Shown here: piece by piece, positions 26,455-38,324 of the stretch
Layout: every line of letters starts with the position of its first letter
Numbering within the stretch: the stretch's first letter is position 1
Assembly (NCBI GenBank): GCA_013397455.1
Contig: VYZB01000036.1
Coordinates: 3,132,954-3,196,953, forward strand
DNA: 64,000 nucleotides
Reading direction: 5' to 3'
DNA from: Crotophaga sulcirostris
Taxonomy: Eukaryota > Chordata > Aves > Cuculiformes > Crotophagidae
Made by a program: the position numbers and the translations under genes
Notes under the pieces: generated by a model
What the model saw: the letters and a program-made list of their open reading frames with translations, nothing else
Database searches by the model: none
Told to the model about the DNA's origin: nothing

Positions 26455-26765
26455 CTTTTTGAGGGGTGTGGAGCTGGGAGCCAAAGGTGAACCCTTCCCA
26501 CTGGAACTGACTGTGATGTGCAAAGCCAGTCACTGGTGTGAGGGATCATCGACAGCCACAGGAGGCAAGTCACAAGCCAGGGGCCATCCAGGCAGATGAG
26601 TTGGGTGCAAAGCAGATGAAATCAGGGACAGGGTTGGAGACCAGCATCCTACAGCAACCAGGGCAGGAACCAACAGCCCTGGGATGGGCTGAAGTGTGGT
26701 CCTGGGACAACTGTAGGAACAATAAACTTAATGGTGCCCGCAGGTCTCTGACAGCAGTCTAGTGG
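26455..26765. other. Small GC-rich island, possibly repeat-derived
   Basis: Base composition jumps well above its surroundings for about 300 bp, with GGGAGCC-, GCCAGGGGCC- and CCAGGGCAGG-like words. An AATAAA hexamer sits at 26721-26726 near the right end. This could be a remnant of a retrotransposon or LTR, a processed transcript fragment, or a regulatory island. Almost no CpG is present, so it is not a classic CpG island. The 74-codon open frame inside has no domain. Confidence 0.3.
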
Positions 26766-28690
26766 TTTATGTTTACCTCATCTTTGCATTGCAGTAGTCC
26801 CAGTGTGCAATATAGAATATGTGTTATGTCCATGAACTGTATGAAAGTGTGTGTTTCCACATTAGTTCTCATTTTGTTTTTGTGGTAGGTTACATTACTT
26901 ATAGAAGAGGAGACTATATGAAAATAGCATTTCTTGCTGATGTTCTTTCAAGTTCATGGGCCTTTATATTGAATGAGGTGGTTATAAAACCACTGCAATT
27001 CCTGAGTTAAGAGTTCAAATAACTACTTTGTCAATACAAAGTCATTTATAAGCATAGTAGACATCTCTAGCACTCAATTGTTTGGATCTCAAGTCCTCAC
27101 ATTTATTGTGCTAATAAAATGCTCATTTTATTGTAAAGCAGGATCATATTGTACCTAATTTTACATAGTTGAAATATCTGTGCTTGGGTGTAAAATCTCA
27201 ATGAATTTACCAGTGTAAAACTTTAATATTTAAACATGAAAAATACTTTTTGGTTCTCAGTGTCATGCGAATGATTTTCCACAATTTCTGTTCTTTCATG
27301 GAAGAACAAGATACTTTGGGAATGGTAGGATCAACAATTTCGAGTGTTGCATCCTCTTTGTGACAATTATCCAACTTCACCACATTCTTCTGGGATACTG
27401 ACTGGAAGCTCTCTGCATCCCCTATAGTGGTGCTGGAAGCAGTTCATTCTCCGCCGCCTAGCTCCCACGTAGCCTGGTGTGTTTTCCTTTCTTGAGACTT
27501 ACTGTATTAATAAAGCTCCTCTGAAGGCTTGGGGAAAGGTGCAAGGTGTCTGCACTGATATGAACAAACACCATAAAGCAGTAACAGACATTAGTCTGTT
27601 GACTACACCTCAGTAACTAGTCACACCATGTGTACACAGAGAATGGAAAGAAAATATTTTTTCAAAATATTTACTGTTTATTTCATACGTCGAATTATCT
27701 GCTCATTTGTGGTTATCTTTCACTCTCTTCATTGTTACTTCTGCCCTCTTTTTATAAAGACTTTATATTGAAACACATCCTAGAAAGAACAGCAAATATA
27801 TTTTCAAGCAGGAATTGATTTAAACATAGGTTTTGAGGCAACTGCTGAGTACTGTAGGACCATTCTCTCCTATTATAATTTTCTTTACAACTAGAGCCAA
27901 ATGTCATTGGTGTGCTTGGTCTTCCCACATCAACCACTTCGCAGTTCATGCTAAGTGAAAAAATAAAAGTTAAAAATGTTCTTACTACTTTACCTCTTTT
28001 TGCACAACCCATTTTTTAATAACTAAGCTACCTTTTACCTCCTTTTCTCTCACATATGGAACGTCTGAAGACGACTTATGCAACTTTAAGAATTTTTACA
28101 ATGACTCGGCAGGCCGATTGATTTTAGCATGTGTAATGGTATGACGAAACCAATAAATTCAAGTTAAGCAAGTCCTAACAGCATATTTGGCTTGCACAGT
28201 ATTCCATTATGATGATAGTATAATGGAATATAGGATGAATAGCAGATTTTGACTTATTCAGAAGCTGTTTGTGATTTTATGCACCATAATTTAGCATGTG
28301 TCTATTTTTTTCTCACAAGATTTTTCAAAATACAAAAGGTCTTCACTATCCAGTTGTGAATATTAACTTTATTTGTGAATATATTCACCCTATCTAGTAG
28401 AATGCAAACCACCTGCTACTAGCTGCTCCTACATTAAAAAATGTTTCAACTAAGCACTGTGAAGTCTTAATTTATTAGTGTCTTGGATTACTTTGTATGT
28501 TCAAGGTTTTCTGAGCATTTAAAACTACCTGTTTACCCAGTATCTTGATCTACAAATCCACAGTTCATTTATAAATTCAAGAAGTACAAAGCTTAGCACT
28601 TTATCATGACAGCTTCTGTTTCATCCTGAAGCTTGTGCTCTGTTGTGTGACTTTGGTAAACTAGATACAATATTTTGCAGTTAAACTTGT
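26766..28690. other. Noncoding sequence
   Basis: No gene recognised. An ATTAATAAAGC polyadenylation-like hexamer occurs near 27510 after a slightly GC-richer segment (about 27420-27500), but no reading frame leads into it. A perfect inverted repeat within the block is listed separately. Confidence 0.6.
28200..28230. repeat. Perfect 11-bp inverted repeat
   Basis: TATTCCATTAT, nine intervening bases, then ATAATGGAATA. The arms are exact reverse complements. It contains mirrored ATTCCAT/ATGGAAT words, which resemble TEAD-type GGAATG sites in opposite orientations. Function unknown. Confidence 0.8.
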
Positions 28691-28779
28691 AAATAATAAT
28701 AATAATAATAATAAAAATATTATCATTATATTTTATTGTTGTTTATTATTATTGTTGTTGCTTATATTATTATTATTAC
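28691..28779. repeat. AAT microsatellite with opposed ATT tract
   Basis: About seven AAT units on the left are followed within 40 bp by TTATT/GTTGTT and then ATT units. The two halves are largely complementary, so the tract can fold back on itself as an AT-rich hairpin. Confidence 0.88.
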
Positions 28780-28830
28780 AGATAGTCTAATAAACTAAGC
28801 TAAGACAAATGGCTGGTGCTTTGCAATGAC

Positions 28831-28873
28831 AGAACCACAGAATGGTGTACTAAAGATCATATAATTTTAACCT
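28831..28873 (-). mobile_element. CR1: Eroded CR1 3' end (antisense)
   Basis: The words ACCACAGAATGG, CTAAAGATCATATAAT and TTTTAACC follow in the order seen at the antisense 3' end of avian CR1 (ATCACAGAATGG, then TTAAAGATCATCTAAT, then TCCAACC). The normally intervening TTGGGTTGGAAGGGACC portion is missing. This is a short remnant with an internal deletion. Confidence 0.5.
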
Positions 28874-29357
28874 CATATAATTTTAACACTCACAAGGGTC
28901 TGTGTCTCCAATCATACTACTTACTGCTTAGAATTTTCTTCATGGCTTTGAACACTTGGTGACTATATCAGTTACTGGAACAAATTCTCTCAATTATACC
29001 ATCATTAGCAATGCAGGTTGCTAACAGATAATGATGTGCTTGGCTCAGCAAAATGAAAACTTGGGAACTTTTTTTCTGAAGTGAAGAATACATTGTATTC
29101 GAGGTATATTTTTTATTCCGTCTATAATACAGCTTGTCCAAAGATGCTAAATGTCTTTCTGTAATGAAGCCTTCCATTCTTGAATAGGCTTACTTTCAAG
29201 ATGGTTGACATGACAGAGGATGCACACATGTGACCTCTCTGCATGGAGACTTGACCTTTCTTCTCTTGCTTCCACTAAGAGTGCAGGAAGCTATGCAGGC
29301 TGCAAACGCACAGAGGTTCTTCAAATATGGAAACAGTATAACTGGTCCTTCTCAGTC

Positions 29358-29376
29358 TCACTAGATGGTGCTGCAG
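29358..29376 (+). promoter_or_regulatory. CTCF-like binding motif
   Basis: TCACTAGATGGTGCTGCAG closely resembles the CTCF core of the type CCACTAGATGGCGCTG, differing at the first base and at the GCGC step. CTCF is the vertebrate insulator and loop-anchoring zinc-finger protein. Occupancy cannot be judged from sequence. Confidence 0.35.
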
Positions 29377-29390
29377 AGTAGTTTTCTGAG

Positions 29391-29410
29391 AAATAAATAA
29401 ATAAACATAA
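29391..29410 (+). repeat. AAAT tetranucleotide run
   Basis: About four imperfect AAAT units. Short microsatellite. Confidence 0.8.
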
Positions 29411-29588
29411 ATACAAAGCCAATTGTTCCCAGAAATTGCTCGTTTACATTTCACTTTTGTTATTGGAAAAATGATGGAACAATTGTTTAGGAGGGAAAAC
29501 AAAACATGGGCAATGTAGGTGCAATGCAATTAGCATTCACAAATAGTCCAAATGTCTAAAGTTAATTTATTTACAGATTTTATATATC

Positions 29589-29629
29589 AAGTGGATCGTA
29601 AATCCACTTACTACTAGGATTGTAGTAAG
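29589..29629. repeat. Two overlapping inverted repeats
   Basis: AAGTGGA (29589-29595) pairs exactly with TCCACTT (29603-29609). CTTACTAC (29607-29614) pairs exactly with GTAGTAAG (29622-29629). The two stems share CTT at 29607-29609, so as RNA or single-stranded DNA they can be fully formed only one at a time. No known gene explains this. Confidence 0.75.
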
Positions 29630-31199
29630 AATGTTTCAGTAGAAATTTTTCACTGTGTCTTACAGTGTTCTGCCATGGGAAATTATTAATTCTTTCTTAA
29701 TATATCCAGACTAGTACAATTGTCAAAGACCTCAACAGCATGGTGTCTTCCCAAGTCAACTATTTTGGATGCACAATTCAGTTTTCCTGTTGGAAGTTTT
29801 TAAGATCTGTCTTTGAAACTCTCTGACAGGTCCAATCTAATGCTCAATAACTTCAAGGACACAAAGCAACATCCCACAGGAGGAGAATATATCTTCTGTA
29901 ACGTAATAGCTAAAAGGTTAGGAAAGATTTCAGCAACTGGGGGGCTAAGATATCCTGTCTTCAACCTGATGAGGTGCACATGGGCACAGCCATCTCTTTG
30001 CAGAATGCTATAGGCAGGGGGAGGGAAAAGAAGGGATGAACGCACTCATCATTGGGGTTGCATGAGTGGACAGAGAGAAGACAGGACTTGGGGAAGACTG
30101 GGTGAACAATACAACTTTGTGTGGTAGATTATTGACGAAAATATTCACTGGGAAGAATTTCGAGGAAAATAAGAACAATTTCTTTGTTCTGATCTGAGCG
30201 TTGCTTTTCACTAAACATTCTTAAATAATACATGGAAGCTGCTGAAGACAAGAATTAGAGTTCAGGTTTTCTGGAGAAGCATCTCACTATTGATGGATTT
30301 GCTCAGGCTCCTTCCTGTGCTCTCAGTTGTGTTGTCTTCCCTGCAAAAAGTTGATTTCTGCCTTTTCATATAAGAGTGGGAAAGGAAAGGAGTGCTTTGA
30401 GGCTTACTTTTTAATTTCCGTAGACCTATCTAATCCAGGGCTACAGGTAGATGGATGGAGGAAACCTGAGATACACATCTTTTTCTTTAGCATTTCTAAT
30501 GACTGCTTCCCCCGTTTAGTATGCTGTGTATGTGCATCCCATTCTGAAGTACCTAACTAATATGCTATATAGGGAATATTTCACTCTCTTCTCATTTCAG
30601 TAACTGGGCATCTATCAAGAAAAGTTATTGAAGTGGTATGAAATACTGATGAAGAAATTTTTGTTGAAACACTAGAAAAAAACCTGGCTGAAAATAATAT
30701 ATATCTATGAATAATAATCTCCAAATAAATAAATAAATAAATAAATATGTGCTGAAGCCCTTCCCCAGTCAATTTTTAAATGAAATGTGTAAAATCCACC
30801 GGACTAGCATTATTAAGTTTTTTAATGACTTTTCTTAACTCCTAACTATACTGAGTACTGTTTACTGTACATCTCAGGTGTGACTCTTTTTCGTGTTTGT
30901 GTTGTTACTTTTTTTCCTTTAGAAACATAGGATTAAATATTAATAAGCTAGCTAGTTTATTAATCTATTTAGAAGCAATCTGACTCTATACTGAAAATGG
31001 CGATAAAATCAGTTTAAGAAACATTGACAGTAAATCCTAATATTTATGAGATGCTAAGTATTAAGAAATGCATTGCATAACTTTGAACTGGTATACAGGG
31101 AGGAAATGATACATCCTTATATATGCAATACCAACAAAAATACACATACAATGCAGGCGTATGTAAAGCAGACGTACATAAGTCTGGTGTAAGAATGAC
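29630..31199. other. Noncoding sequence
   Basis: Nothing recognised apart from an AAAT microsatellite listed separately. Two open frames overlap on opposite strands at 29800-30045, and both are short and domain-free. Confidence 0.6.
30723..30747 (+). repeat. (AAAT)n microsatellite
   Basis: Six consecutive AAAT units, 25 bp, without interruption. Confidence 0.92.
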
Positions 31200-31620
31200 T
31201 ACATAGAAGCTGATTTCTCCCCGTTGCCTTTTTTTAAATATGATTCCATTAATTGCCAGCTGGCTGTGAGCTGGAAGAAGGCTGTCAATGGAAACAGCAA
31301 AAACAGATTCATCCCTTGATTTAATAAGGATGGTTCAGTACACATCATCTGTACTACGCACTTATTCATGCCCTTTTCTAATTGGTCTGTTGAAAATGTG
31401 GAATATTACATAATTTTAGTTAAATTATATGGGAGGAAGAGAGAGACCAAATAAGAGAGAGTGAGGGAGAGAGATACTATTAATTTATATTTTATTTTAA
31501 TTCACCTAAATGTAATTAGGTACTTTGAAATGTTTAAAATTAAAATGAAAGGCAAATGAGAATTGCTTTGATTTGCTTATATCTTAATTCCAAAAAGCTG
31601 TCACCCACTGGAGTCTGGAA
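31200..31620. promoter_or_regulatory. Candidate noncoding regulatory element
   Basis: Repeat-free sequence with GCCAGCTGGC-like E-box context (CAGCTG near 31258), AATTGGTC, several TAATTT/TAATTA homeodomain-type cores, and a GA-rich tract at about 31436-31470. The even composition and dense AT-rich factor motifs resemble developmental enhancers. This is a texture judgement without conservation data. Confidence 0.22.
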
Positions 31621-32259
31621 CATAAAGCAAGCTACTTCATGTGTAAACTAAAAAAAGCAGAGGGCATACAAACATAAAAAGAATAAAAGCAACAGTAGTT
31701 TAAAAATCCAAGGTTTGTTTTGGTTTTTTTAAAAAAAATAGATTGCAATTGGCTCAGTGGAGGACTTGAACATTCACACCAAATCATAAGACCATGGTTA
31801 TCTACACAAGTGTGAGAGTAGGAACCATTTTTTTATTTTAAATGAGGTTTCACAATTGCACAGCTAACTAAAAATGCTCATTTTTACAGCTACACAATTG
31901 TAGTACATAAAATACTCTGGTAATAAATAAATTAACTGAATGCAATTCTAATGTAAATGCAATTTTTATTTTATGTAATTATATCTCAAAGTATTATTCA
32001 AGCAGAGCAGATTTCTGCACAAAACCTCTTTATGGTTGGCAGAGTGGAAAGCCAGAAATGAGAATTTTGTTTTGCTGTGCAGGATGCAGACTTTGGTATA
32101 AACACTGGGTTCCTTTTACATATCCTTCTTGCACACCATTGATGTGCATAGCTTTTTTCAACAGGCCTTGAAATCAATATAAACTTTTCCATGGACTTAA
32201 ATGGATATAGGCAAAGAGGACTGGTTACGTATTTATTGAATATATCCTGTTAAATGACC
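31621..32259. other. Noncoding sequence
   Basis: AT-rich, with no recognisable gene or repeat family. Confidence 0.6.
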
Positions 32260-32580
32260 CAAAGAATGGTTTACCAGCTGTTTGGCAGGATGTTGGCCCT
32301 TTTTTTTATTAAATTATTTATTTTCCTGCCTTGTCACAGCTTTAGGACTATTAGCTAAAAGAGTGTGCTGAAGTGCCTGCAGGCCATAGCATATGCTACA
32401 GGATTCCCCTATAGGCATTCCACTGGCAGAGGCCAAACACTGCATAATTGGGCTATCGAGAGTGACTTGCCACAGCAAATTACCCAGGAAAAGTGGTCAG
32501 CTTTCTATACCACTTTTAAGAGCAAAATGCCTCTCAACAGAGACCAAAGGACTGTGTAAAGGCACTAAGAGCTTTTAATT
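32260..32580. promoter_or_regulatory. Candidate noncoding regulatory element
   Basis: A more balanced segment in AT-rich surroundings, with CAGCTG near 32276, TTAAATTATTTATTTT, CCTGCAGG and TGCATAATTGGG words. Two overlapping plus-strand frames of about 60 codons are both open here, which more likely reflects composition than coding. Function is inferred from texture only. Confidence 0.2.
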
Positions 32581-33091
32581 TCATTTTCATAGCTGGCTAT
32601 AAGAAACCAAAAACTCCACTCCATGAGTTCATTACATAGTTTTTGCCAGAACTGGTATATTGACTTCAGAGGAGGTATTACGGGATTGAACTACATCTAA
32701 CCCCTGGGGAAGGCAGTCCTGCCAGGTCAGACCTAGTACGTTTGAGTTTGGAATTGTCTGCCTATACTCATTGGCTTATAAATTTTTAAAAAGATTGCCT
32801 TCTGTAGTTGTGAGAGTCTGTTAAGTAACAAAAACATCAACGTTTATTTGGGAAAATCACACTTTGGTAAGGGAGGGGAATCTGCAAGTAAACTTTGGAT
32901 GACAAAGCACAAATCTGAAAAAAAAAAATCAATTTGAAACCCGATTAAACTAGCGGTGAGCAGAAGTGGAAAGTCTAATAGCCCTAATATGAGCAGGGTT
33001 TGTCACTCAGTTCTCTCTGTGACTTTTACCAAATAGCAATGTCTCATTTCTCATTGAAGTGTATCCTGTAGGATCATGTGTCTCAAAACAT
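32581..33091. other. Noncoding sequence
   Basis: Nothing recognised. An A-run lies near 32920. Confidence 0.6.
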
Positions 33092-33185
33092 CAGTTTAAT
33101 GATTCCGATACCGCCATGGGCATTGACTGCAGCTTTTGGAAGAGCTGCAGCAACCATGGCAGCCTGGGGTAAAATGCATTAACTG
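33092..33185. ncRNA. 94-nt imperfect hairpin, miRNA-precursor-like
   Basis: Nested complementary blocks pair in register. CAGTTTAATG (33092-33101) pairs with CATTAACTG (33177-33185), one bulge. ATT (33102-33104) pairs with AAT (33173-33175). TACC (33109-33112) pairs with GGTA (33168-33171). GCCATGG (33113-33119) pairs with CCATGGC (33154-33160). TTG pairs with CAA, and CTGCAGCT (33127-33134) with AGCTGCAG (33143-33150), around an 8-nt loop TTTGGAAG. That gives about 34 base pairs in 94 nt. Length and shape fit a pre-miRNA or other small structured RNA, although a 7-nt bulge on the 3' side is large for Dicer substrates. The inner stems are built from palindromic 6-mers, so DNA-level binding sites are an alternative explanation. 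I do not recognise a known miRNA seed. Either strand could fold. Confidence 0.3.
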
Positions 33186-36100
33186 CACTTCAGCATTGCC
33201 TGGCAATACTGCTATTTACATATATCAAAATGTAGTTTGGTCTGTCATCAGTGGAAGCAAGACATAAGAAAAAGAAAAGCTTGATCAGTGATGTGAAGTA
33301 GCATTTTCCTTTCACCAAAGTGGCATTTTTCTTTCATATCCTTACTGCTTTTATCCAACAAGCAGCTCTCAACCCTGAAAATAATGTTTCCCAAACGAGC
33401 CAGCCATTGGTGCATGATTGTGAATTAACACAAATTTCAAGCACATCAGGAGCTGAAATACTTTTTCCTGTTTTTCAGAGTTTGTAAAGGATAGAATCCT
33501 GGAGCCTGATGTTTTCCTGAGTGAGAAACATATAATCCTTCCGGAAGCAGACAGACTTGTTTTCTGTCATTAAAACGGTCTGGAGAGAAAAAAAAAATTA
33601 ATTGTTCCTGTCTCTTCAGTTTTAAAATAGATTTCTGAAGCTGTTGGCATAACCTGCTGCACCTCTGTGTCATTTACTGTCAAAAGAATTCTACTTTCCA
33701 GAGCAAAGTTCAAATTAGAGAACATTATATTTAGAAAGGAAAAAGGTAAAAGTATATAGTTTTTCTCCATTGTTATTGTATCTTTGACTGGAGTTTTACT
33801 GTGTTTTAACAGTTTCATAGATACTTGCTTATTTATCATACCACCCAACAAAAATGAGGCAGAAACGTCAAAAAAAGCATGGAAAACTTTTCTTCGTTGG
33901 TCTTCTCTTTTTCTTTTTTGATTACTTTTGGTGCCTTAGCTATTCTGTGTATTGTCTATTTTTCTGTTTCAAATAAATTGAGGGTTGTGTTTGTTTTTTG
34001 GTGTTTGTTTTTTTTTAATTACACATATACGGTTTAAAAATCCTCCTTTTTATTTCCTGTTCAGTTATTTTTAGAGTCTCTGACAAGGAGAGGACTTATC
34101 AGTTTCCTTGATCCTTACTGAGCTGAGGGGACTCCTCAGAATTTCCCTTCAGCCTCCTCACTCATGGCTTATCCAAAAAGAGATCAGGTGAAAAATGCCT
34201 ATAATAATAAAATAGTAATAAATACTACATTACTGAAGACAGGTTATTAAAGGTTCTTTTTTATGGCATACTATATTGTTTTGTTATATGTAAATCGTTA
34301 GGTATGTACAAATTGCTGTCTTTTATGTCACCTATTTTAAAGTACCCCAGAATAGGTGCTTAATAAATCAAACATAGCAGTAAGTGTATTTTGAATGTAG
34401 CGCTTGCATAAGCCCCTGCCATAAAACAATTTATAATAAACTCTTTTTCAGGTATACTAGTAATTTATCAAACCCAAAATAAGCTGCGTTAATGCAGTCA
34501 ATAAATGCAACTGAATATTGGAAATTAGTTTCATACAATTCACTAAGGTCAAATAACTTCTAGGACAACAATATTAAAATCTGCTTCATTAATTCGTAAT
34601 CTTGAGTTTGTGTCCCCAGCTATGGATATAAACTTCGTTGTCAACACACTTAAAAATCTTAACTTGGATGCTTATTTTTTCAAGTAGTCATGCATAAATA
34701 TTGATGAAAACCTATTCACTATGTTTTCTTTGAATGTCTATAAACCTGAGTTATGACATCCCTTCCATCATATAATTTTCTCTTAAATTTTCATATCTTA
34801 AAATTCCTTCCAATTCTGTAAATTTAAAATGCAAATATATAAAATCACTGTTTATCTCACATTAAGGGAAGATACTTCATTACATAAAATATAGATATTA
34901 TTGCCTATGCTTCATATGTGTCCTATATACTCTTGGGCTAATTTAGGGCTTTATCATGAGTCATTTAGAATCAATAAAAGGATCTTAATTTAATCTTCAT
35001 TTTATTAGAATTTCACTGAATCTATTCAGTAGATTTTTTTGGATATGACTAATCTAAGCTTGTGTCAGTATTTTATTTCTCAATGGTTTTAGAAGAAGAT
35101 TATTCCATGTAACACATTATAAAAAATCCTTGTATGAAAACGCTTTCCTGTCAGTAACAAATTGAAGTTTCTGTTTACCAAGTTGATAGGAAAAAAAAGA
35201 CTTGCTGAAGTCATAAGTAATCTTTGGTACGTAAGTATCAAAGATCATAAGTACAGAGGTCATCTGCTTTACTGAAGGGTAAACACAAGGTGAAAGCTTA
35301 AATCGGTTAATGACACATATTCAGTAACAAAAAGAGTCAGAAGTTTCAAATCTCAGGCCTCTACTTGAACCACCTATAGTTCAACTTTCTGTCAGACCTC
35401 GTGTCTGCAATTAATCATTCTGTTAACACAGAATAAACTCCCTATAGACACCTATGTTTTATTTCTTGGAATCCCACCTTCTGACCCTTTCCTGGAGGTC
35501 CTTTGCAACTTGAAATAATTTCAGTTCATGCACCACAGCCACCATTGCATTCCTTACTGATGAGATGTCACACATTACAGGCGCTAGTAATTTCTTACAT
35601 GATATAGCTCGGTAGCCCTAGCAAAGTGAAAAAAGTCAGGAAATCTATTGCCTAATCTTCAACAACGTGATAGACAAAGGTATCTCTGTATATAAAATCA
35701 GCCTTATAAATATGAATAGAACTTCAGGTATTGATCACTAAAATTAAAAATAAACCTATAAAGCGTTCAGCATCTCATTTGAAATCATAGTATAAACATT
35801 TTGCAAGGTACAGCATGACTTTAATAATATTAACAGTATCTGCATATTTTATACTTATGTTTGGTGCTGTGCACCTGGTTATGATCCTGAGTGAGAACTG
35901 ACGGCTAAATGAAAAGTGTTTCAGGAGTATCTGTATAAGGAAATCTGAAAACTTCAGACAAGTCAACCAAATCTACATGAATGTCAGGTTGTTCTTCGTA
36001 AAGCACCAGGTTTTGCTAGTGCAATGTCTAAAATGCTCATGCAGAGGTTGGGCTTTCCAAATCAGACTTGGCAAGGCAGTTGTGGGGAACTCCCTTGCAG

Positions 36101-38324
36101 CTGTTTGTACCAGACTGGGCCTGTAGTATATGGCTGAATAAAGAACTACAGTTTCCACACCAGCTTTCAGAAAGTAAATGCTCTGTAAGAGAAAACTATT
36201 TATAATGCACTAAAGACTACTTAATTTATACAGTGCTGTTCTTGATTCCAAAATCTCCATCAAAAGAGATGAATGCAACTGTTCATAATAAAGTATATTG
36301 TAGAAGTCGTTTTCTACCAACTGTGAAATCTTTAAAATATCTTCTCGTGTTCAAGCTGACCTAACAAAGGCAGAACAAAACAAAATTTTCTTTAAACTAC
36401 TCCATATCTGTACGAAGTGTAGCATAGTAACAAGCCCACCTAACTGCTGTGAAGTGTCTGATTAAATCTGAAGATCAACGTGATCTTAGATGTCAAATCA
36501 ACAGAAAAAAAGATAATTTCCATAATAATGAATATTTTTGTCAAGTATAGTTCAAAGCAAATCAGAAGGGAGAAGGTGGTGCAGAGTGCATAGTGGCAAC
36601 ATGATCCATGATCCCAGAAATAAACGCATAAAACTGTCAAGTAAGGAAGAAGTACACTGAGATGGGTTTTTATTTTGTACATGATTCCTAAAATGTTTTT
36701 GTTGATGGCCTTATGTTGTCATTTTACTTCCAGTTGCTGAAGATATGAAATGAATGATGATTAAGAAACAATACTCTTTTCTCATTCTTTTTAAGAAGAA
36801 AAATGCCATTCACTATTCATGCATTCCCAATTCATTAATCTACTCGGATACAAATTTACATGTCTTGTTCAAGGGAGAAAATCTAGTTGGTGGTATGTCA
36901 TTGCTTTTTTAAAGGTGCATGAATATTTTCTGATGATTTAATTGCTTCAATTTTTTTTTTAATCAGTTACTAAATGTCAAGATCAAGTCACAATTTTAGA
37001 AGCAATTCCCAGTAAAAATATTATCCTAACTATTTTCCCATCAGCAGTTTCTCTAATACTCAACAGTCAAATTTTGATGGAGGTACTTGATCAGACAAAA
37101 GGTCATAAAGTCTTGTTTTCTTTTCATAAATGAGCCTTCTCAAGAAACTCTGCATTCTGCCTGTCACATCTCTTCATCTTGTGTGACATATTTGGGGAGA
37201 TGTAAGGTGTGTGTTGTCACACTTTGAAGATGATATTTTTGTTCTGGTCCTGTTGACTGAAACTGGGAGAGATGGAGCAGAAAACAAAAACCTGTTCCCA
37301 CTTTCCAAGGATTCAAATGGTTTTCTCTATGCAGATAAAGACTTCTCATTCCATGTTATTGGATTTTCAGAACAGGCTTATCCTGAACAATCTCAATGAA
37401 ACCCCCTGAAATGTAGACAGTTTATTTGAAGATATTTATAGAGATTATTGAGATTAATGAATATTTTCCTAGTGGCAATACCATGAACTTTTAGAAGTGA
37501 AACTGCAAGAGTAGCACAAAAACCCCATCCCCAGCAAAACTACAAGTACTTTCAAAACTTCAGTTTTACAATGAAAAACCTTTTTCAGGAAATAAACTGG
37601 CATGTATTCCTACCAGATCTTTTCAATGCAACTTTCAAACAACTGAAGTTGTATCTCTGCTTTAGATCACTAAATAAAGTTACCAAAAAAAAGGAAAACT
37701 GTGGGGGGAAAAAAAAGATGAGAAGATAATTTAGATTACCAGTACCTCTTTCAATTTGGCCATTGGGACCTTTTGGAAGGGAAAACAAAAAAACAGGGTA
37801 AGGAAAGCTTTCTCAAAGACTAACAGCTTTTTGGTAGAGTTTTGTGGTGTTAAGTAGCTAGTCAATTCAAGACTTATGTAAATGAGTTTCTCAGGGATTT
37901 GTAGCTGATCATTCCCTTTAGACAAAGCTGATCTTCTTAACCAAAATCATGGATGTGATTTTACAATTTTATTATGGAAATTATTGTAGCTCCTGTTGTA
38001 ATAACTACTTGTTTTTTTAGAGACGTATCTTCTGGAATGCTTTACAGTAAGATGTTTCATTATACATGGTGTAAGGAAATTACTTTTTTTATGTGTTCCC
38101 ATGTTCTCTGTTTGGTGATTACTTTCAATTGATGGGTTATAAGGTATGAAACTTATCACTTTTTACAAAAGAAAGAAAAAAGAAAAAAAAGAATAGATCT
38201 ACCGAGATACCCATGTCATAAATATTTACAATAACTTTCATGGCCTCTTAGTGCATTGAGCTAAACCCAATTTTTTTTGCTGTTGTTTGTGAAAGTCTTT
38301 TTGATTTATTAAATACCCGCTCCC
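33186..38324. other. Noncoding AT-rich sequence
   Basis: No gene recognised. An ATTGCC-T-GGCAAT palindrome occurs at 33195-33207, just right of the hairpin. The 34-35.2 kb part is the most AT-rich of the window, with many TTTAAA and ATTTAT words. A-rich tracts occur near 37690 and 38165-38190. Confidence 0.6.

Larger units (their letters stand above)
28874..29588. other. Noncoding sequence
   Basis: No gene recognised. It holds a CTCF-like motif and a short AAAT run, listed separately. Confidence 0.6.

Noticed and set aside
32365..32578. Two overlapping open frames of about 60 codons
   Set aside because: Both frames being open together points to low stop density from composition, not coding; no domain is recognised.
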